Positions 13,701 to 25,575 are shown, counted from the first letter of the stretch. The stretch is DNA of 64,000 nucleotides from Basidiobolus meristosporus CBS 931.73 (GCA_002104905.1 MCFE01000197.1:1-64000); one strand, 5' to 3'. The notes: generated by a model not told the origin, from the letters alone. Translations and numbers: made by a program.

Positions 13701-15601
13701 GAGGCGCTCACCTTTGGCAAATGGAGACTCGACAAACGCCAGCTGGGTCAGATCGGATCTGTTTAAGTAGCCCCGTGCAAGTTGAGGACCACCAAAACAA
13801 AGCTCACCAATGGCCCCCAGGGGAACCAATTTCAGTCTGTCGTCAAGGATGAAGACTTGGTTTCGACCAATGGGCCAACCAATGTTGTTGTAAGCGGTGG
13901 ATGCACTTAGAGATCTTCTGACGACGGTATACACAGTAGTCTCAGTTGGGCCATATCCATTGTTAAGGTCCACTTCACCAGCCCAAGCATCGCGTACAGG
14001 CTTCGTCATCATCTCCCCACCTTGCTGCAATAGTCGGAGTGTAGGCACCTCCTTAGGCTTGAGCAAGCCAGCTACTGTGGTGGTCAGTTGAGCCGCTGTC
14101 ACCTTCATCAAGCGCGCCATCTCTGATAGATGCGTGAGTAAGTTGTTTTTCGTAGCCAAACATATGCACGATCCCACAGTAAGATTCACAAAGAAATCGA
14201 GAATGGAGGCATCAAAGGTGTAATTTGAAAACTGCAGAAAGCGATCGCTCTCTTGGAGGTTTAGGATGCTTTGATGAGCAACAATATAGTTCACGGCTGC
14301 GCGGTGTTCAATCATTACCCCTTTGGGCATTCCTGTCGATCCGGACGTGAAGATCAAGTAGCAGAGATTGGAAGATCTCATTTCAGGAACAATGGGATTG
14401 ATTACCGGGTTTTGATCGAGCTCAGTCACCATTGCATCCAACAATATCACTTGGAGGTTGGGACATTCACTTAAAATCCCGCCCAGATCACTCGTAGTCA
14501 AACTTATTCTGGCTTTGGTTTCACTGACAATGAAGGATACCCGCTCTTCGGGATGCTCTGGATCTAGAGGAACGTAAGCAGCGCCGGCCTTGAGCACCCC
14601 TAATATGGCTACTACCATCAAGATGGACTTCTCCAAGCAAATAGGTATGATAGTCTCGGGCCCTGCTCCCAGGCGGATAAGGTAATGTGCAAGTTGGTTT
14701 GAGCGACGGTTCAACTCAGCGTAGGTAATCCATTCCTTATCCTCAAATTGAAGAGCTATGTTTTCGGGTGTTTTCTCTACCTGCTTCTCTACAAGTTGGT
14801 GAATACAGCTATCGTCTAGTTCTTTGACGAAATCAGCTTTTCCACGCTGCCATGTTTCTAAAAAGAGGGACCTTTCAGCAGGAGATGCCCACTCCAAAGA
14901 TCCCACTGGTGTATCGAGATTCTCAACCAAACTTCTAACGATGTGTGTAAGCTGGCTAGCGATAAGCTGGCCTTGATCCAATGTGAAATGGGTCTTTGCA
15001 AAGGTCAATTGGATGGTTAGGTCTTCATCTTCCAACCAACCAATTCCATGGATTACAAGCTATATCCCAAGGCAATGAATCATAAATCTCCCACTCAACC
15101 CTGCATGAAGAATAGTTGACATACCTTGGAAGTATCTACTATTTCAGTATTCAGGCCTCCATTTGCAAAAATGATGGCAGTATTGAACAACTCGTCATCA
15201 TAACCAGCTGATGAGGGTACTAGTTGATCTGGATCTGTAATTGATGTACATGGTAGGCTAGAAAGCTTACGAATCCATTCAGCTGCTGAAAAGCTCCTTT
15301 CATCTGCATCGAACATTGACCAAAATACTTCAGGAGACAATTGCTTCTTTCCCTCTGCACTGTAGGTACCAAATGCAATATTTCGATTTCCTGTGTATGT
15401 GCTGAGTAGAATTGTCCAGGCTGCGTGGAGTAGCATTCTTTCAACCTCTGAAGTCTTCTTTAGAGTATTGTGCGCATATAGCCGGCTAACTGAGGCAATC
15501 TTCGACTCGACGATGTTAAAAGAGGTGTACCTCTCTTTGGTATCACCTGCTTCATACCCGGATAACTGCGGGAAAAGACAAGCGTTGACTGATGAACTCA
15601 T
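1..15601 (-). CDS. Giant multimodular non-ribosomal peptide synthetase (5' part; frame broken in repeats)
   Basis: Builds a peptide on a thiotemplate from at least five modules. Exon 1 is 15601-15125 (159 codons). A 65-nt intron 15124-15060 (GTATGT...ATATAG) joins it in phase to exon 2, which starts at 15059. From there one frame runs to about 9258. Beyond that, near-identical modules continue, but the frame changes at nine one-base indels: about 9261-9270 (-1), 8971 (+1), 7854 (+1), 6708 (-1), 4593 (+1), 4136 (+1), 4092 (+1), 2174 (+1) and 1759 (-1). Between them the domains stay NRPS-like throughout. Domain order from the N-terminus is C-terminal lobe of a C domain, A1, T1, E, C2, A2, T2, C3, A3, T3, C4, A4, T4, C5, A5 (cut by the window edge). 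No thioesterase or terminal C domain is visible, so the 3' end lies to the left. The start at 15601 is the first in-frame ATG of exon 1; an extra upstream exon is possible. Confidence 0.93.
1880..5000 (-). other. NRPS module 4: C4 - A4 - T4 (repeat copy)
   Basis: C4 shares with C3 the same inserted base just before the HHxxxDG motif (4593-4594). It has two more single-base insertions at about 4136 and 4092, and the three together add exactly one codon, so A4 (from 4082) is back in the frame used before C4. The A4 pocket residues are identical to those of A3, so the two modules should load the same amino acid. A +1 at 2174-2177 (four T) breaks the A10/T boundary. T4 has FFSLGGDS near 1975. The T4 linker resembles that of T2 more than that of T3. 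Confidence 0.8.
5150..8260 (-). other. NRPS module 3: C3 - A3 - T3 (repeat copy)
   Basis: C3 carries a one-base insertion at 7854-7855 that throws the frame out immediately before HHALYDGW, the catalytic motif. The motif itself is intact in the shifted frame. A compensating -1 at about 6708, at the start of A3, returns the frame. A3 has the usual TSGSTGVPKG and YGPTES cores, with pocket D-A-I-M-C-G-A-V-A-K read by eye. T3 has FFSLGGDS near 5240. Its A-T linker (5240-5660) differs clearly from those of modules 2 and 4. Confidence 0.8.
8410..11560 (-). other. NRPS module 2: C2 - A2 - T2
   Basis: C2 has an intact HHAINDGWS motif near 11130 and follows an E domain, so it should be a D-acceptor (DCL-type) condensation domain. 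A2 has LYTSGSTGVPKG near 9730 and a pocket reading D-V-L-M-I-G-A-V-A-K by eye. At about 9250, between the YGPTE core and the C-terminal subdomain, the sequence switches from unique to the type shared by the downstream repeats. A -1 indel lies within about 20 bp of this switch and a +1 indel at 8971 restores the frame. T2 has FFSLGGDS near 8505. Confidence 0.8.
11600..15601 (-). other. NRPS module 1: partial C - A1 - T1 - E
   Basis: The protein starts in the C-terminal lobe of a condensation domain with no HHxxxDG motif, so this lobe is probably not catalytic and module 1 is the loading module. A1 (about 14900-13300) has the core LIFTSGSTGMPKG, YGPTET and NTSGKTD. T1 has LGGDS near 13100. An epimerisation domain (about 12920-11620) follows, with the HHxxxDxVSW motif near 12535, EGHGRE, and RTVGWFTS. 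The first residue is therefore expected to become the D-isomer. Substrate-pocket residues, aligned by eye to GrsA-A, read D-A-L-Q-Q-G-G-V-Y-K. I do not assign a substrate. Confidence 0.85.
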
Positions 15602-17904
15602 TGTAAACGATACCTCCTTTCGAATGGGTTAGTGAAGCTCTTACGCTGGAGGTTTTTATATCCATGAGTGTAGGGGCTATTGAACGCCCAGACATCTTCC
15701 AGTATAACGGGACGACACCAAACTCTCTTCTTTTCCCGGTACACACGTACCACTTTGTCCATCACTTCCAAATCAGTATCGTTCGTCAAGAGTCACATTG
15801 GGTAATATGGATTGAGTAAGCCAAATATGGTGAGTACAGCAGTTGCTCTATTTAGCTGCTTCCAAGAATCTTTTGCAACCTTTTGATCATTGTCACTCAC
15901 GAATGCGTGGATCCCAAGTCTTTGCATTACTTGGCAATGATATGATAGAATCAATGAGAGAAATACAGCCAGGATGACAAAAATAAAGCATGTACGCCAT
16001 ATGTTAAGAAGGTTATTGTCGGAGACCTACTAATGGTAACCAAAGCGATCAACCTTGCCTTTGATTTTGACAATGAGTAATACCCCATTCCTACAGAAGC
16101 CGGTACTGTTGCCCCCATCTGATCAATGCTCACCGAGGGCAAACAAATGGTGTAATAATAATATAGCTAAATTCGGCTTGCCAAATCTTCCCTCCCACTC
16201 CCACAACTCAAGGATATTGGTCGGAGTCGCTAAACGAGGTTAATATTCCTATTTGGGAGGACTTTGGCATGGCACATGGCCAGGTATAGACCATTTGATT
16301 TGTTAATGTCCGAGTGGAACTGGACAGGAACTGGTACTCCCCAACTTTGTGGCAGGAACTTGGGTTTTCTCAAAACTGGGCGGTTGAATGAGTTACCCAA
16401 ATGCATGAACCAAACCATCATTGCATTAGCCCATATTCCCGCAATTATCGTGCCACAGTCAGGTATCTACCACTTTAATATCAGCTCCTTTCAATCCACT
16501 CCCACACCAATAATTAGACAGAAGCAGTGCTCAGAGGCTTTCCACAAATGAGATTACAGGATTAGAGATCAGATGAAATTTATGATTGGAACTCAAAAAC
16601 CGGTTTGGATTGGAGCGGAGTGTAAATGAATAACTATTCTTGCCTCTGAAGCGAAGATGGAGTGTATTCTCTGCCCAGTGCAGACAGCAAATGGCTTGCG
16701 TAAATGGAATTCGACTGTAATTGGTACATGGACGGGACTATTCTGGAGCAAGAATATTCTTTTTCCACTTGTGATTTGTTGAGCAGAATCTTTACAATCG
16801 TGGTATGTATCTCTTTATGTCAGAAGGATTGCGTTGTTACTCGCAGTCGCCGAGTCGTACATCCTTCGACGAATATGATCCCAGTTGGATTAGTCTCCAA
16901 ATGTCACAAACCGGTTAGAACTAGCAATATTCAATAGAAGCCGTTGACAATAGCCGCTACTTGCTTTTTTTCGATTGAAATTAGCCAATTGAGGTTGCCT
17001 CTTGTGCAACTGTTATTGGTCGCTGTTTTGTTTCGATCTTGCAGGCCGTGAACTCTACACTACTGAGAGTAAACTGGAATGATACTACAGCGATATGTTT
17101 GTGAAACAATTGATTGCAATAATCAGAATGAAAGCAAGTTAACCACTGGCCCAGCCGTTGAATAATATCCGCTTGTGCAAATTCTTAGCAGGATGGGAGC
17201 AAAACTTCAACACATCCTTGATATCGGCTACACTTTTTAGCACCTTTGGAAGCGGCTTAGACAGTTCGAGGGCTTTGGACAACATTGAAAATCTCCCAAA
17301 TCGATTCCTGGGTAATTACACATGGATACGCCTGCAATTGAGCAGTCCCATTGATATGTGTTAGATAAACCTCAACACTATATTGTGCACACTCCAACTC
17401 ATACTTTCTGTGTTTAATGTGCTATGATGCAACTCTATATTGTTGAGGCATCCGTATAGTGTTTACAGAGTAATAACCATAGAATAGTTGGAGGAGCTTT
17501 GAGAAATTTGGATGGTAAGTAGGGACTTCGGGATACCCCTCAATAGTTCAGTCCGTTTGGGAGTTTCTACTGTTCTGAACTGGTATGAAACTGCTATAGA
17601 CTACTTGATTATACTTGATCATTCATTTCTCAACAAGTACAAGCTGGTTAATACTGTTAGAATAGCACTTGACCTGGGGATTTTTCAATTACCTTCTCAG
17701 TAATCTTTTGAATTGCTGAAGTACTTGGAAGGTATTCAATAATCCAAATGGCTGCACCTTCTCATTCATCTACGTTGCATCTTCCTCAACATATTTGTAT
17801 CATTGGCCTACCAGATTCTCCAAAAGTATTGATATTTTTCTCGTTATTCAAATCACATTCAGGTTCCCAACCTCACTTGCGTCATGGTTTTGGAGCAACA
17901 GCAT
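15602..17904. other. Intergenic stretch with no supported gene
   Basis: This is the region upstream of the NRPS start. Short open frames occur (for example 15789-15598 minus and 16264-16551 plus), but none has a recognisable domain, a splice context or a homologue I can name. The NRPS promoter must lie here. An additional short 5' NRPS exon within 15600-15790 cannot be excluded. Confidence 0.5.
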
Positions 17905-18228
17905 TGTTGTCAGGAGTTTGAAGATATTGAAGGCGATTAACTGCACTGGTGGATTATTTGGTTTTCACTTGATGATTTACGGAATGTTAGAGTGGTATTT
18001 ACACTCTTACAACACGTCGAGTATGTTTATAAAAGCCCCGAAAATTTTTGGGCAAAGCTTGGGGTCTTGAACAGCGTAACAAATTTTGATGCTCAGGGTA
18101 CGTAACATTTTGGTGAAAACATTCCGTCCCGACATGGGATTTGGACAGGAAATAGCGAGGTTCATAAGCTAGGATCCAAGTGACTAAGTTATTGTAAACT
18201 TCATACTTGCACCTAAATGTTTACACCA
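17905..18228. mobile_element. Decayed solo LTR of the copia family
   Basis: It starts TGTTGTCAGGAG and ends TTTACACCA. It can be aligned along its whole length with the 347-bp LTRs at 56309 and 61949: the GAGATATTGG-like start, TGGTTTTCACTTGATGATTTA, TTTGGTGAAAA, AAGTGACTAAGTTA and CACCTAAAT..TTTACA blocks all appear in order. Many substitutions and small gaps indicate an old insertion. A target-site duplication is not convincing. Confidence 0.7.
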
Positions 18229-18531
18229 AGTATTTGTAATGGACGCGATAAACTTGCAAAAAAATACCTTACATGCCAATTTAAAACACTACTATAACGT
18301 ATTACAACTATGGAATGAGGTCTTATGGTCAGATACTTGGAGCGAAGCCCGTTGTCAACTGGTTCATCATAAATGAATGTCTCTATGGACTATTGCTCAA
18401 CATTTGCACAAAAAGAGATGAAACTATTGAAAGTTTGGGAATAACTCTGATGCAATATTAACCCCTCTTGTTCTAATTAAGGGATATAACACTAATTACA
18501 TAACCTGAACAGTCTTGACGTAAAAAAGAAA
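18229..18531. other. Intergenic, AT-rich, nothing recognised
   Basis: No reading frame or repeat recognised between the solo LTR and the tRNA gene. Confidence 0.5.
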
Positions 18532-18604
18532 CGAGGCACATGGGACTCGAACCCACAATCCCCAGATCCGAAGTCTGATGCCTTATCCATTAGGCCAATG
18601 CCCC
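18532..18604 (-). tRNA. tRNA-Arg (anticodon TCG)
   Basis: The 73-nt minus-strand sequence folds as a complete cloverleaf without an intron. The acceptor stem pairs GGGGCAT with GTGCCTC (one G-T), with discriminator G. The anticodon stem TCAGA/TCTGG carries loop CTTCGGA, giving anticodon TCG (arginine, CGA codons). The T arm GGGTTCGAGTCCC contains the internal B box. No CCA is encoded, as expected for a eukaryotic nuclear tRNA. Confidence 0.95.
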
Positions 18605-19046
18605 ATTCAACAACAAATCATTACAAGCTCAAAACGGCTTTAACAAACATCGGAGTATTCGGATGATTACAATTAGGATAAATATATTATGGAGAGCTCG
18701 TTTTAATTAGTCTTTGTAAAAGTCAGATTGGCCGATTCTGATCTATGGATATTTTACATTTAGCTCAAGTCAGTGATTACATCTAATCTCGTTGAAAACG
18801 CGAGCCAATATCTCCATAGAATTAGACGGTTTTCTCATCCAAAATAAATATCTAAAACTATGCTGACCATATATAGAAATAGCTAACCAAACCCCACCAA
18901 AATTCAAAAAAATCCGACTAAAATTTTGACACCGGATGCCTTTGATCAATGATCCCAGCCAAATGGAAATTTTTTACTTTAAACATATACCATCAACATC
19001 TGACTAACGTTACTGTTCAGCGTATCGTTCTGTTCATTTTTGTAGA
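18605..19046. other. Intergenic between tRNA and PPR gene
   Basis: AT-rich, with no supported coding frame. It holds the 5' flank of the PPR gene that starts at 19047. Confidence 0.5.
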
Positions 19047-20803
19047 ATGTCAATGAACTCAGCATTTGGTGGAATATCTCGCATTGCTTTGAAGGCTCCC
19101 AGGAACTTGTTGCATCAAGGTTCTGCAAAGAGAGCCCTCACCACCACCTTGGTCCAACAAAGTAAGCATTTCGATGTCGAGAAGCTACTTCTCCAGTTCT
19201 AACAGCCTTTCTTAGATCAAGTTCAGTACATTCGTCCAGCAACCAGATTTGGTAGAACCAATTCCTCCAGTGAGCAAACTACTCCGGTAGATGCCTACAA
19301 CAAGAAACTCCTAAGCAACAAAAATGACCTCGAAACTGTCAAGAAACTTATCAACGACATGAAAGAGGCTAACATTCAACCAAACCTCAAGACCTACAAC
19401 TTGTTGGCCGGCTCATACATGCGCGCAGGAAAGCAAGAGGGTGTTCTCGAAACACTTGCTGAAATGAAGCAACTTGGTATTACCCCCACCGTGTCTACAT
19501 ATGACACTCTACTACAGGTATTTTGATAATCACGCCTCTCCTCAAAGGACTGGTTTGCTAATTGGCGGATAATCGATTTTAGGAGTCCATCCGCGCTGTG
19601 GGCAATATCCCATTCATCATGGACCTGATGGAGAAAGACCAGATTCCATTGACCCAAAACTCCTACGAGTACTTGGTACATTCGATGGTGTGGAATAAGC
19701 GTTTGGAGCAGGCGCTAGATATCCTTGACTCTATGAAAGAGCGCAAAATCAGACCAACCGAATCCACCTACTCTCACATCATCAACGGCTGTATCGATGT
19801 TGATGAAACCGAGCTAGCATACAAATTCTTGAAAGACTCCGAGGCCAAGAGTATGTTTGTGCCACGTAGCGCATACATCCGCACCTTGTACGCTTGCGCT
19901 CGTAGCCATGAGAGCAATGTCGAGGAGCTCTGGAGAAAGGTTACTGGCGCTCTGAATCTCAAGCCATTGGAGGGGCTCTGTATGGAGGTGTTGAATTACG
20001 CTTGCAGAGCTGGAAAGCCGGACCTTGCCGCCGACGTCCTTCGCGTCCTGACCCAGAGCAAGATCACCTGCAAGGAGCAACACTTTGCTCCTCTGTTCGA
20101 GGCCTTCATCTCGAACAAAGACTGGAAGAGCGCTTTGAACATTGTTGACGTCATGGTCAACGCTAAAATTGAGCCCGAGCCAACATTCATGGAGCCATTC
20201 AAGAACGCAATCGAGAAGAGCGCCTCGGACCTGGACGATGCCTACATGGCCATTGAGAATCTCCGGGAAGATGGAAAGAAGGTTCACATCTCCGCATTCA
20301 ACACCATCGTTAGCGCATGTGCACACCTCGGGGATGTCAAGAGAGCATTCGCCGCCGTCACAGATGCACCCAAGCTGGGTATCCAAGCAGATATCGAGAC
20401 GTACAACGCCATCTTGGATGCCTGTGCTAGATCCCACAACAAGGAGATTGCCGAGAAGGTTTATCATGAAATCAAGGCTACCGGCCTCAAGCCCAACGCC
20501 GATACTTTCTTCCGCTTGATTGCTGTCTCTTGCCAGCAAAGCGATTACGAGGATGCCTTTGGCTATCTTGAAGAGACCAAGGAGAACAATATTGTGCCCC
20601 CAGCATCCGCATATGTTCTCTTGGTCCGGAAGTGCGCCCGCGAGCGTGACTCTCGGGCCCGTATTGCCATGGAGGAGATGGAGGTGTTCGGATACCCAGT
20701 AACCAACGAGCTAAAGAAGTATGTCGAAACCGGAGGAATGGCCGCATCCAAAATCTTCACCAAAAGACCTAGACATTTCGCCGGCGGAAAGGCTGATATT
20801 TAG
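19047..20803 (+). CDS. Mitochondrial pentatricopeptide-repeat (PPR) protein
   Basis: Three exons join in phase: 19047-19161, 19216-19517 and 19583-20803, giving 545 aa. The introns of 54 and 65 nt have GTAAGC...TTAG and GTATTT...TTAG ends. The N-terminus (about 35 residues) is basic, rich in Ser, Ala and Leu, and lacks acidic residues, like a mitochondrial presequence. The body is a run of ~35-residue helical hairpins with PPR signatures such as TYNLLAGSYMRAGK, TYSHIINGCIDV, AFNTIVSACAHLG, TYNAILDACARS and TFFRLIAVSCQQ. PPR proteins bind organellar RNA and act in mitochondrial transcript processing, stability or translation; the target cannot be inferred. The gene is intact and shows typical codon use. 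Confidence 0.9.
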
Positions 20804-21178
20804 AAATAGAGAAACGTTGTCTTGACGTTTGCTTTCATCTTTACTCTCGGAATTTTGTCGTTGTTGCTATCATCTTCATATCATGGAAATTTTCACTGCT
20901 GTGATCGGTCTTGACTCGAATCTCACAATCATCATGGCTATTTCAATCTTCTATCACCATCATCACCATCTTTATAACAAACTGCATATCTTTGTTTCCC
21001 GATGACGTCAGTAATTAAAGATTTCCCATTTTTACAAGTTGAATGCAGGCGCACTTCAGGATTATAGTTGAATAGTTAAACATAGCGTGAGGGGTGTTCA
21101 TCTATAGGTCATTAGTGTTTAAAGGTGGTATTGGCGAGAGGATAGGGGAGAGACTGACGGGTTGGTCAAAGGGGGCCT
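20804..21178. other. Convergent 3' flanks
   Basis: Region between the PPR stop and the stop of the minus-strand hydrolase. It contains a short (ATC/CAT)-rich run near 20925-20970. No gene is supported. Confidence 0.5.
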
Positions 21179-22419
21179 CTACATGTTGTTTCGCACCATC
21201 ACAGTAATGAGCTTAATACTAGCATCCCCTAGCTGATAGTACTGATGGTTGATGCCGGGGTTGAACATCGTGGTATGCGCATCGACTTCGTCGGGCGCTG
21301 CTGACTTGACTGGTGTGAAGAACTCTGCGGTCTCTTCCGGTGGAGGAATGATAAATGTTCGGACGTAGCCGCTTTTACCTTGGATCTGTGGTAGATGTGA
21401 TTAGTATCTTCGAAGCGATGCCAACGAGTTGATGAGGTGTCCGCTTACTTGCATGTAATAGCAATGGAAAATGATCTCGTTGCTCATTTCCTTAAGTCGT
21501 TTGACCCTGAAAAGTCTTGGTAAGCTGAATGGTACTTTTGATCACTGTAATCTCTTCAACGGCTACCTTTCTTTCAGCTCTTCCTTTCGAGTCAATGCTT
21601 TGACGAACTCCAAGTGTTCGGTCACGTAACTGACTCCATTTTGTAGATTTTCTTTCTGCCAGTAGATAGTGGCGCCGGCTGCAGCGGTTGCCGCTACCAC
21701 TGCTCCTATAGTCCCCCATTTCATTTTTGAGCTGGCTGCCGTGACGGAGTCGGTAGCCACTCTCGCGACCGCTGTACTGGTGGTGGCGGTTTTGACTGCT
21801 GCTCCCAATGTGGACACCAATGAAATAGCTGAACCGTATTTGCTATGAAGATCGGTAGCTCTAGTTCTAGCTGTCTCAGCAAACAAATTGGCCTCTACCC
21901 CATAGTAAGGAGTATCGTAGGCTAGAATTCCTATTATTTTCGGTATGTGCTTCTTTTCCTCCTCTGGGGCTTCTGCGGTTGCCTCTTTTAGATTGAAGAA
22001 AGCATCGGCAGCTGTATATCACCACGATTGCTTAGCACCGGAATTGTGTATGGTGAAGAAAGCTGGCATACCTAAAAGACCGCCCATCGAATGCCCCATA
22101 AGCACTATCAACGGTGGCGGAAGTCCGTGTTCACACCGTTCCTCGCCGATCTTCATGATCCAATTACACAGATTCGTTGCTGCAGCTTTCAGATCGCCTC
22201 TGGTTTCGTACTGGGGATAGACAACCACGTCAACATCGACTGCAGTCAGGGAATTCGTCAAAACCGTTCTCAATCGTTCAGGAAAATCCTAAAGTTCATG
22301 TGAATGAGAGATGGACTTGCTGCGCAGATATTGAGTGGTAATACCTCAAACGTTCTCTCGTTCCCTTTGAATCCATGTATAAAGATCAACAATAAACGGT
22401 TGTATCGTTGGAGTTCCAT
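21179..22419 (-). CDS. Alpha/beta-hydrolase (lipase-like, DUF676 type) with one membrane segment
   Basis: Five exons join in phase on the minus strand: 22419-22345, 22288-22072, 22011-21567, 21506-21449 and 21385-21179, for 333 aa. All introns are 56-63 nt. The start gives MELQRYNRLLLIFIHGFKGN, which includes the oxyanion strand HGF. The nucleophile elbow GHSMGG spans the end of exon 2. The motif ILAYDTPYYGVE follows, as in fungal DUF676-like hydrolases. A single hydrophobic Ala/Gly-rich segment (TIGAVVAATAAAGATIYW) lies near residue 210, so the protein is probably membrane-anchored. The substrate is unknown; lipid or acyl ester is an inference from family resemblance. Confidence 0.85.
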
Positions 22420-23422
22420 TTTCAGCAACAAAATTGGCAGCTGCTATACAGGCCAGTCTGCCATATATATACTAGTGGTCACTTTGATGTGAAATCATGT
22501 GATGATGAAACTCGGACCAAAAATTGCGGTTTGCTCTTGGCACGCAGAGAAGGTGAACATTAGGATTCTTATGCAAACCTAACCTTGACGAAGGGTGTCT
22601 GATGTATAATAGACATGGTTGATTAAATCTTACCGGCCAATGAACAACGAACACCTTCAGCACTAAGCACATACATATCTTCATCTTACTGGATGTTCCA
22701 TGTAAATTCGATTGATGTGTTACGTCAAGCCCCGAATCACTCACTGGACCGAAACTATACGATTCATGTATTCCAAACCCAAGTATTCTATATCAGTCCA
22801 AGCTGCGTAGACCAAAGTCACAGCGACAGAAACGAGCGAAAGGCTTGATTGGTCACAAACACACTCACACAGAATACAACATTTATACTTTTTAACACTC
22901 ACACAGAATCCCACCCACACCACTGCTCATGAGCAAATACGTCAAGTATTAAATTACTCCGTTGCACAGCTAGCACCCGGTCAAGCATAGAAAGCGTCGC
23001 CAATTAACTCCATATCCGCCAACAAATCCGATCAATTGAATACTTATTTAGGAACCAGGAAATTTGGGAAGCTATCTAAAGGTAAGGCCCATACGCCACT
23101 TGGTCCATCCAACAAAATCTGACGAAAATATCGGTATTTTTATTAATCTCCATCAATGTGCCAGTTCCCAAATCTTGCCCTGATCATTGGGATCTTCTAG
23201 ACTACACATATAAGTAAGCCTTGTGTTTTTTGGGATTTTTCGAGGTTATATCGTGTGGTTTTTGGGTCAAAGTGCTTTACACCCACCTTGATTAACGTTC
23301 TACTTTGATTTTGCAATTTTGTCCTTGCTACCTATTCTTCCTAAATCTCAACAACCACTGGGCTCAAAGCAACTCAATATCTATAGATTCCCACTTAGCA
23401 ACAGTTCGACGTAGGAGAAACC
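22420..23422. other. Divergent promoter region between hydrolase and AGC kinase genes
   Basis: About 1 kb between two divergently transcribed genes. Short frames are present but none is supported. The region just before 23423 is pyrimidine-rich, which is common before fungal start codons. Confidence 0.5.
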
Positions 23423-25575
23423 ATGTCGTGGAAGATTACTGGCTTTAAGAGTATGTCTGAAATTCTTTTCATGCCAGTCCCAGGGCTGTTTCCGCCTCCA
23501 TGCTTATATCGCTCATCTTGACCTCCCCTCTAGAAAATAAAGAAACGCCTGTTCCAACCATATCGGCTCCGATTACCGCCCCAGTTCGACAGAGAAGTCC
23601 GAAGTCGGGAACTTTACTGATTCGTGTAGTTGAGGCAAAGCATTTGCGGTTTCCAGCGGAAATCTCTTTACCCTCCGGACGTGTAGAAATTTGGAGACTC
23701 CCATATGTGGTCTTAGAATATGATAGAAATGACTTGCTGATCGAGGCTTTAGGTGGAGAGCTGGAAAATCCCATCTGGAAATACAAAGCAAACTTGTAAG
23801 TCACTTCCTAATCTCACTGCAATTTCCATCCAGATCTGCCCAGCATCCCTAGTGTATTCACAATACTCTTCACCATAGCGATGTTTCTCGTGAAAGTGAA
23901 GTGTCAGTTTCGATTTATACTCGTACAGAGGATCCAAAAAAAACCTCTGGCAAATCAGTGTTTCTGGGTGCGGTCATTCTCAGTCCCGACTTTAGCGGAG
24001 TACGTTTTATTGCTCATCGACAGAAACCCCCCCAAGTAATTTAACTTTTCCTTCTAGAGACTACAAGATGAGTGGGTTCCACTCACTGGGGGCTCTGGCT
24101 ATATCAGAGTGCAACTATGCTACAAGAAGAACGAGGTTTTAACTCTTTTGTAATCGGCCAAGTCGTGGTAGTATATTGACATAATTGTGAACTCCAGAGA
24201 ACCACCCCACTCTCGATTGATGAATTCGATCTCTTGAAAGTGATCGGCAAGGGCAGCTTTGGCAAGGTAAACTTCTAGCTGTATTTCATAAACACGGGGT
24301 CCCACCGCTGACCAAAATGAACCGCTTGCGCTTACAAAACTAGGTGATGCAAGTGCGTAAATGTGACACCAACCGTATTTACGCAATGAAGATCCTCAAC
24401 AAGTCCAAGATTGTTTCTCGGGATGAAGTAACTCACACTCTGGCCGAGAGAACCGTGCTAGGCCAAATCAATCACCCATTCATTGTTCCACTGAAATTCT
24501 CATTCCAAAGCCCCGAAAAGCTCTATCTCGTTCTTGCGTTCGTCAATGGTGGCGAGTTGTTCCACCACTTGCAGCGCGAGGGAAGATTCGATGAAAAACG
24601 AAGCCGATTCTACGCTGCCGAGCTCCTGACCGCTCTAGAGCATCTTCACAGCTACAATGTTATTTATCGGTAAGCCTTGATGGATTGAGTTGGTGCCACT
24701 TCTCTTAGCCACTAAACTCCTTTTCTACCCGATGTAGTGATCTAAAACCCGAGGTTAGATTTGGTTGATTGATAGGGAATGTGGAAGGTGGCTTACATTT
24801 TGTTGTTAACTAGAACATCTTGTTGGATTACAACGGGCACATTGCCTTGTGCGACTTCGGCCTCTGCAAACTCAACATGGCTGAGAGCGATACAACGAAT
24901 ACATTCTGTGGCACTCCCGAGTACCTTGCGCCAGAGCTTCTCTACGGCCAAGGATACACAAAGACTGTTGACTGGTGGACGTTTGGGGTGCTTTTGTTTG
25001 AAATGCTTACAGGGCTACCACCTTTCTACGACGAAAACACCCATGAGATGTACAGAAAGATCTTGGAAGACGAACTTAGATTCCCTGACCACGTTGGCTC
25101 GCATGCCAGATCGCTGTTGAGAGGCGTAAGTCCCTGGAATGTTTGGATCTCCAAAGGATTTATCACTGACATCGGTCTTTAGCTGCTCGAGAGAGACCCC
25201 AACCAAAGATTAGGCAACAACGGTGCCGACGAAATTAGACGCCATCCATTCTTTGCCGAAATCGACTGGGCAAAACTGTTGGCAAAGAAGTACCAGCCGC
25301 CATTCAAACCCAATGTGGTAGGTTGATTTGTATGCAGCTGTGTGATGACGAGCGATGCTGAAGCGGTTAATTTGATTTCCAAGGCGTCCGCATTCGATAC
25401 CTCAAACTTCGACGAGGAGTTCACCTCTGAGATTCCCCACGATTCAGTTGCCGAGGACTCGAAACTGTCGGAGACCATGCAACAGCAATTTGCTGGATTT
25501 ACCTATGAAGGAGATGGTGCGCTCTCTCTGGCTACCAGTCTGGGCGGATTGGGCATGGGCCGGAGTATCAACTAG
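23423..25575 (+). CDS. YPK1: Ypk1/Gad8-type AGC kinase with N-terminal C2 domain
   Basis: Ten exons join in phase for 512 aa: 23423-23450, 23534-23795, 23879-23999, 24058-24135, 24198-24266, 24344-24669, 24738-24753, 24814-25125, 25183-25317 and 25384-25575. Exon 7 is only 16 nt. The C2-like domain spans about residues 30-160 (GTLLIRVVEAKHLRF...). The kinase domain has GKGSFGKV, YAMKIL, RDLKPEN, DFGLCK and the activation loop TFCGTPEYLAPE. The C-terminal extension ends in the hydrophobic motif FAGFTY, the site phosphorylated by TORC2 in this family. Ypk/Gad8/SGK kinases act downstream of TORC2 and Pdk1 in membrane and sphingolipid homeostasis. The exon 4 donor (GTTTTA) is weak; a nearby GTAATC with a shifted acceptor also keeps the frame and would add about four residues. 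Confidence 0.92.

Noticed and set aside
15598-15789. Minus-strand frame starting MTNDTDLEVMDKVV just upstream of the NRPS start
   Set aside because: No recognisable domain. A splice into the NRPS is conceivable (GTAAGAG donor near 15640) but cannot be supported, so it is not called as a gene.
19814-20539. Long minus-strand frame opposite the PPR gene (241 aa)
   Set aside because: Antisense of a well-supported PPR exon; no domain of its own.
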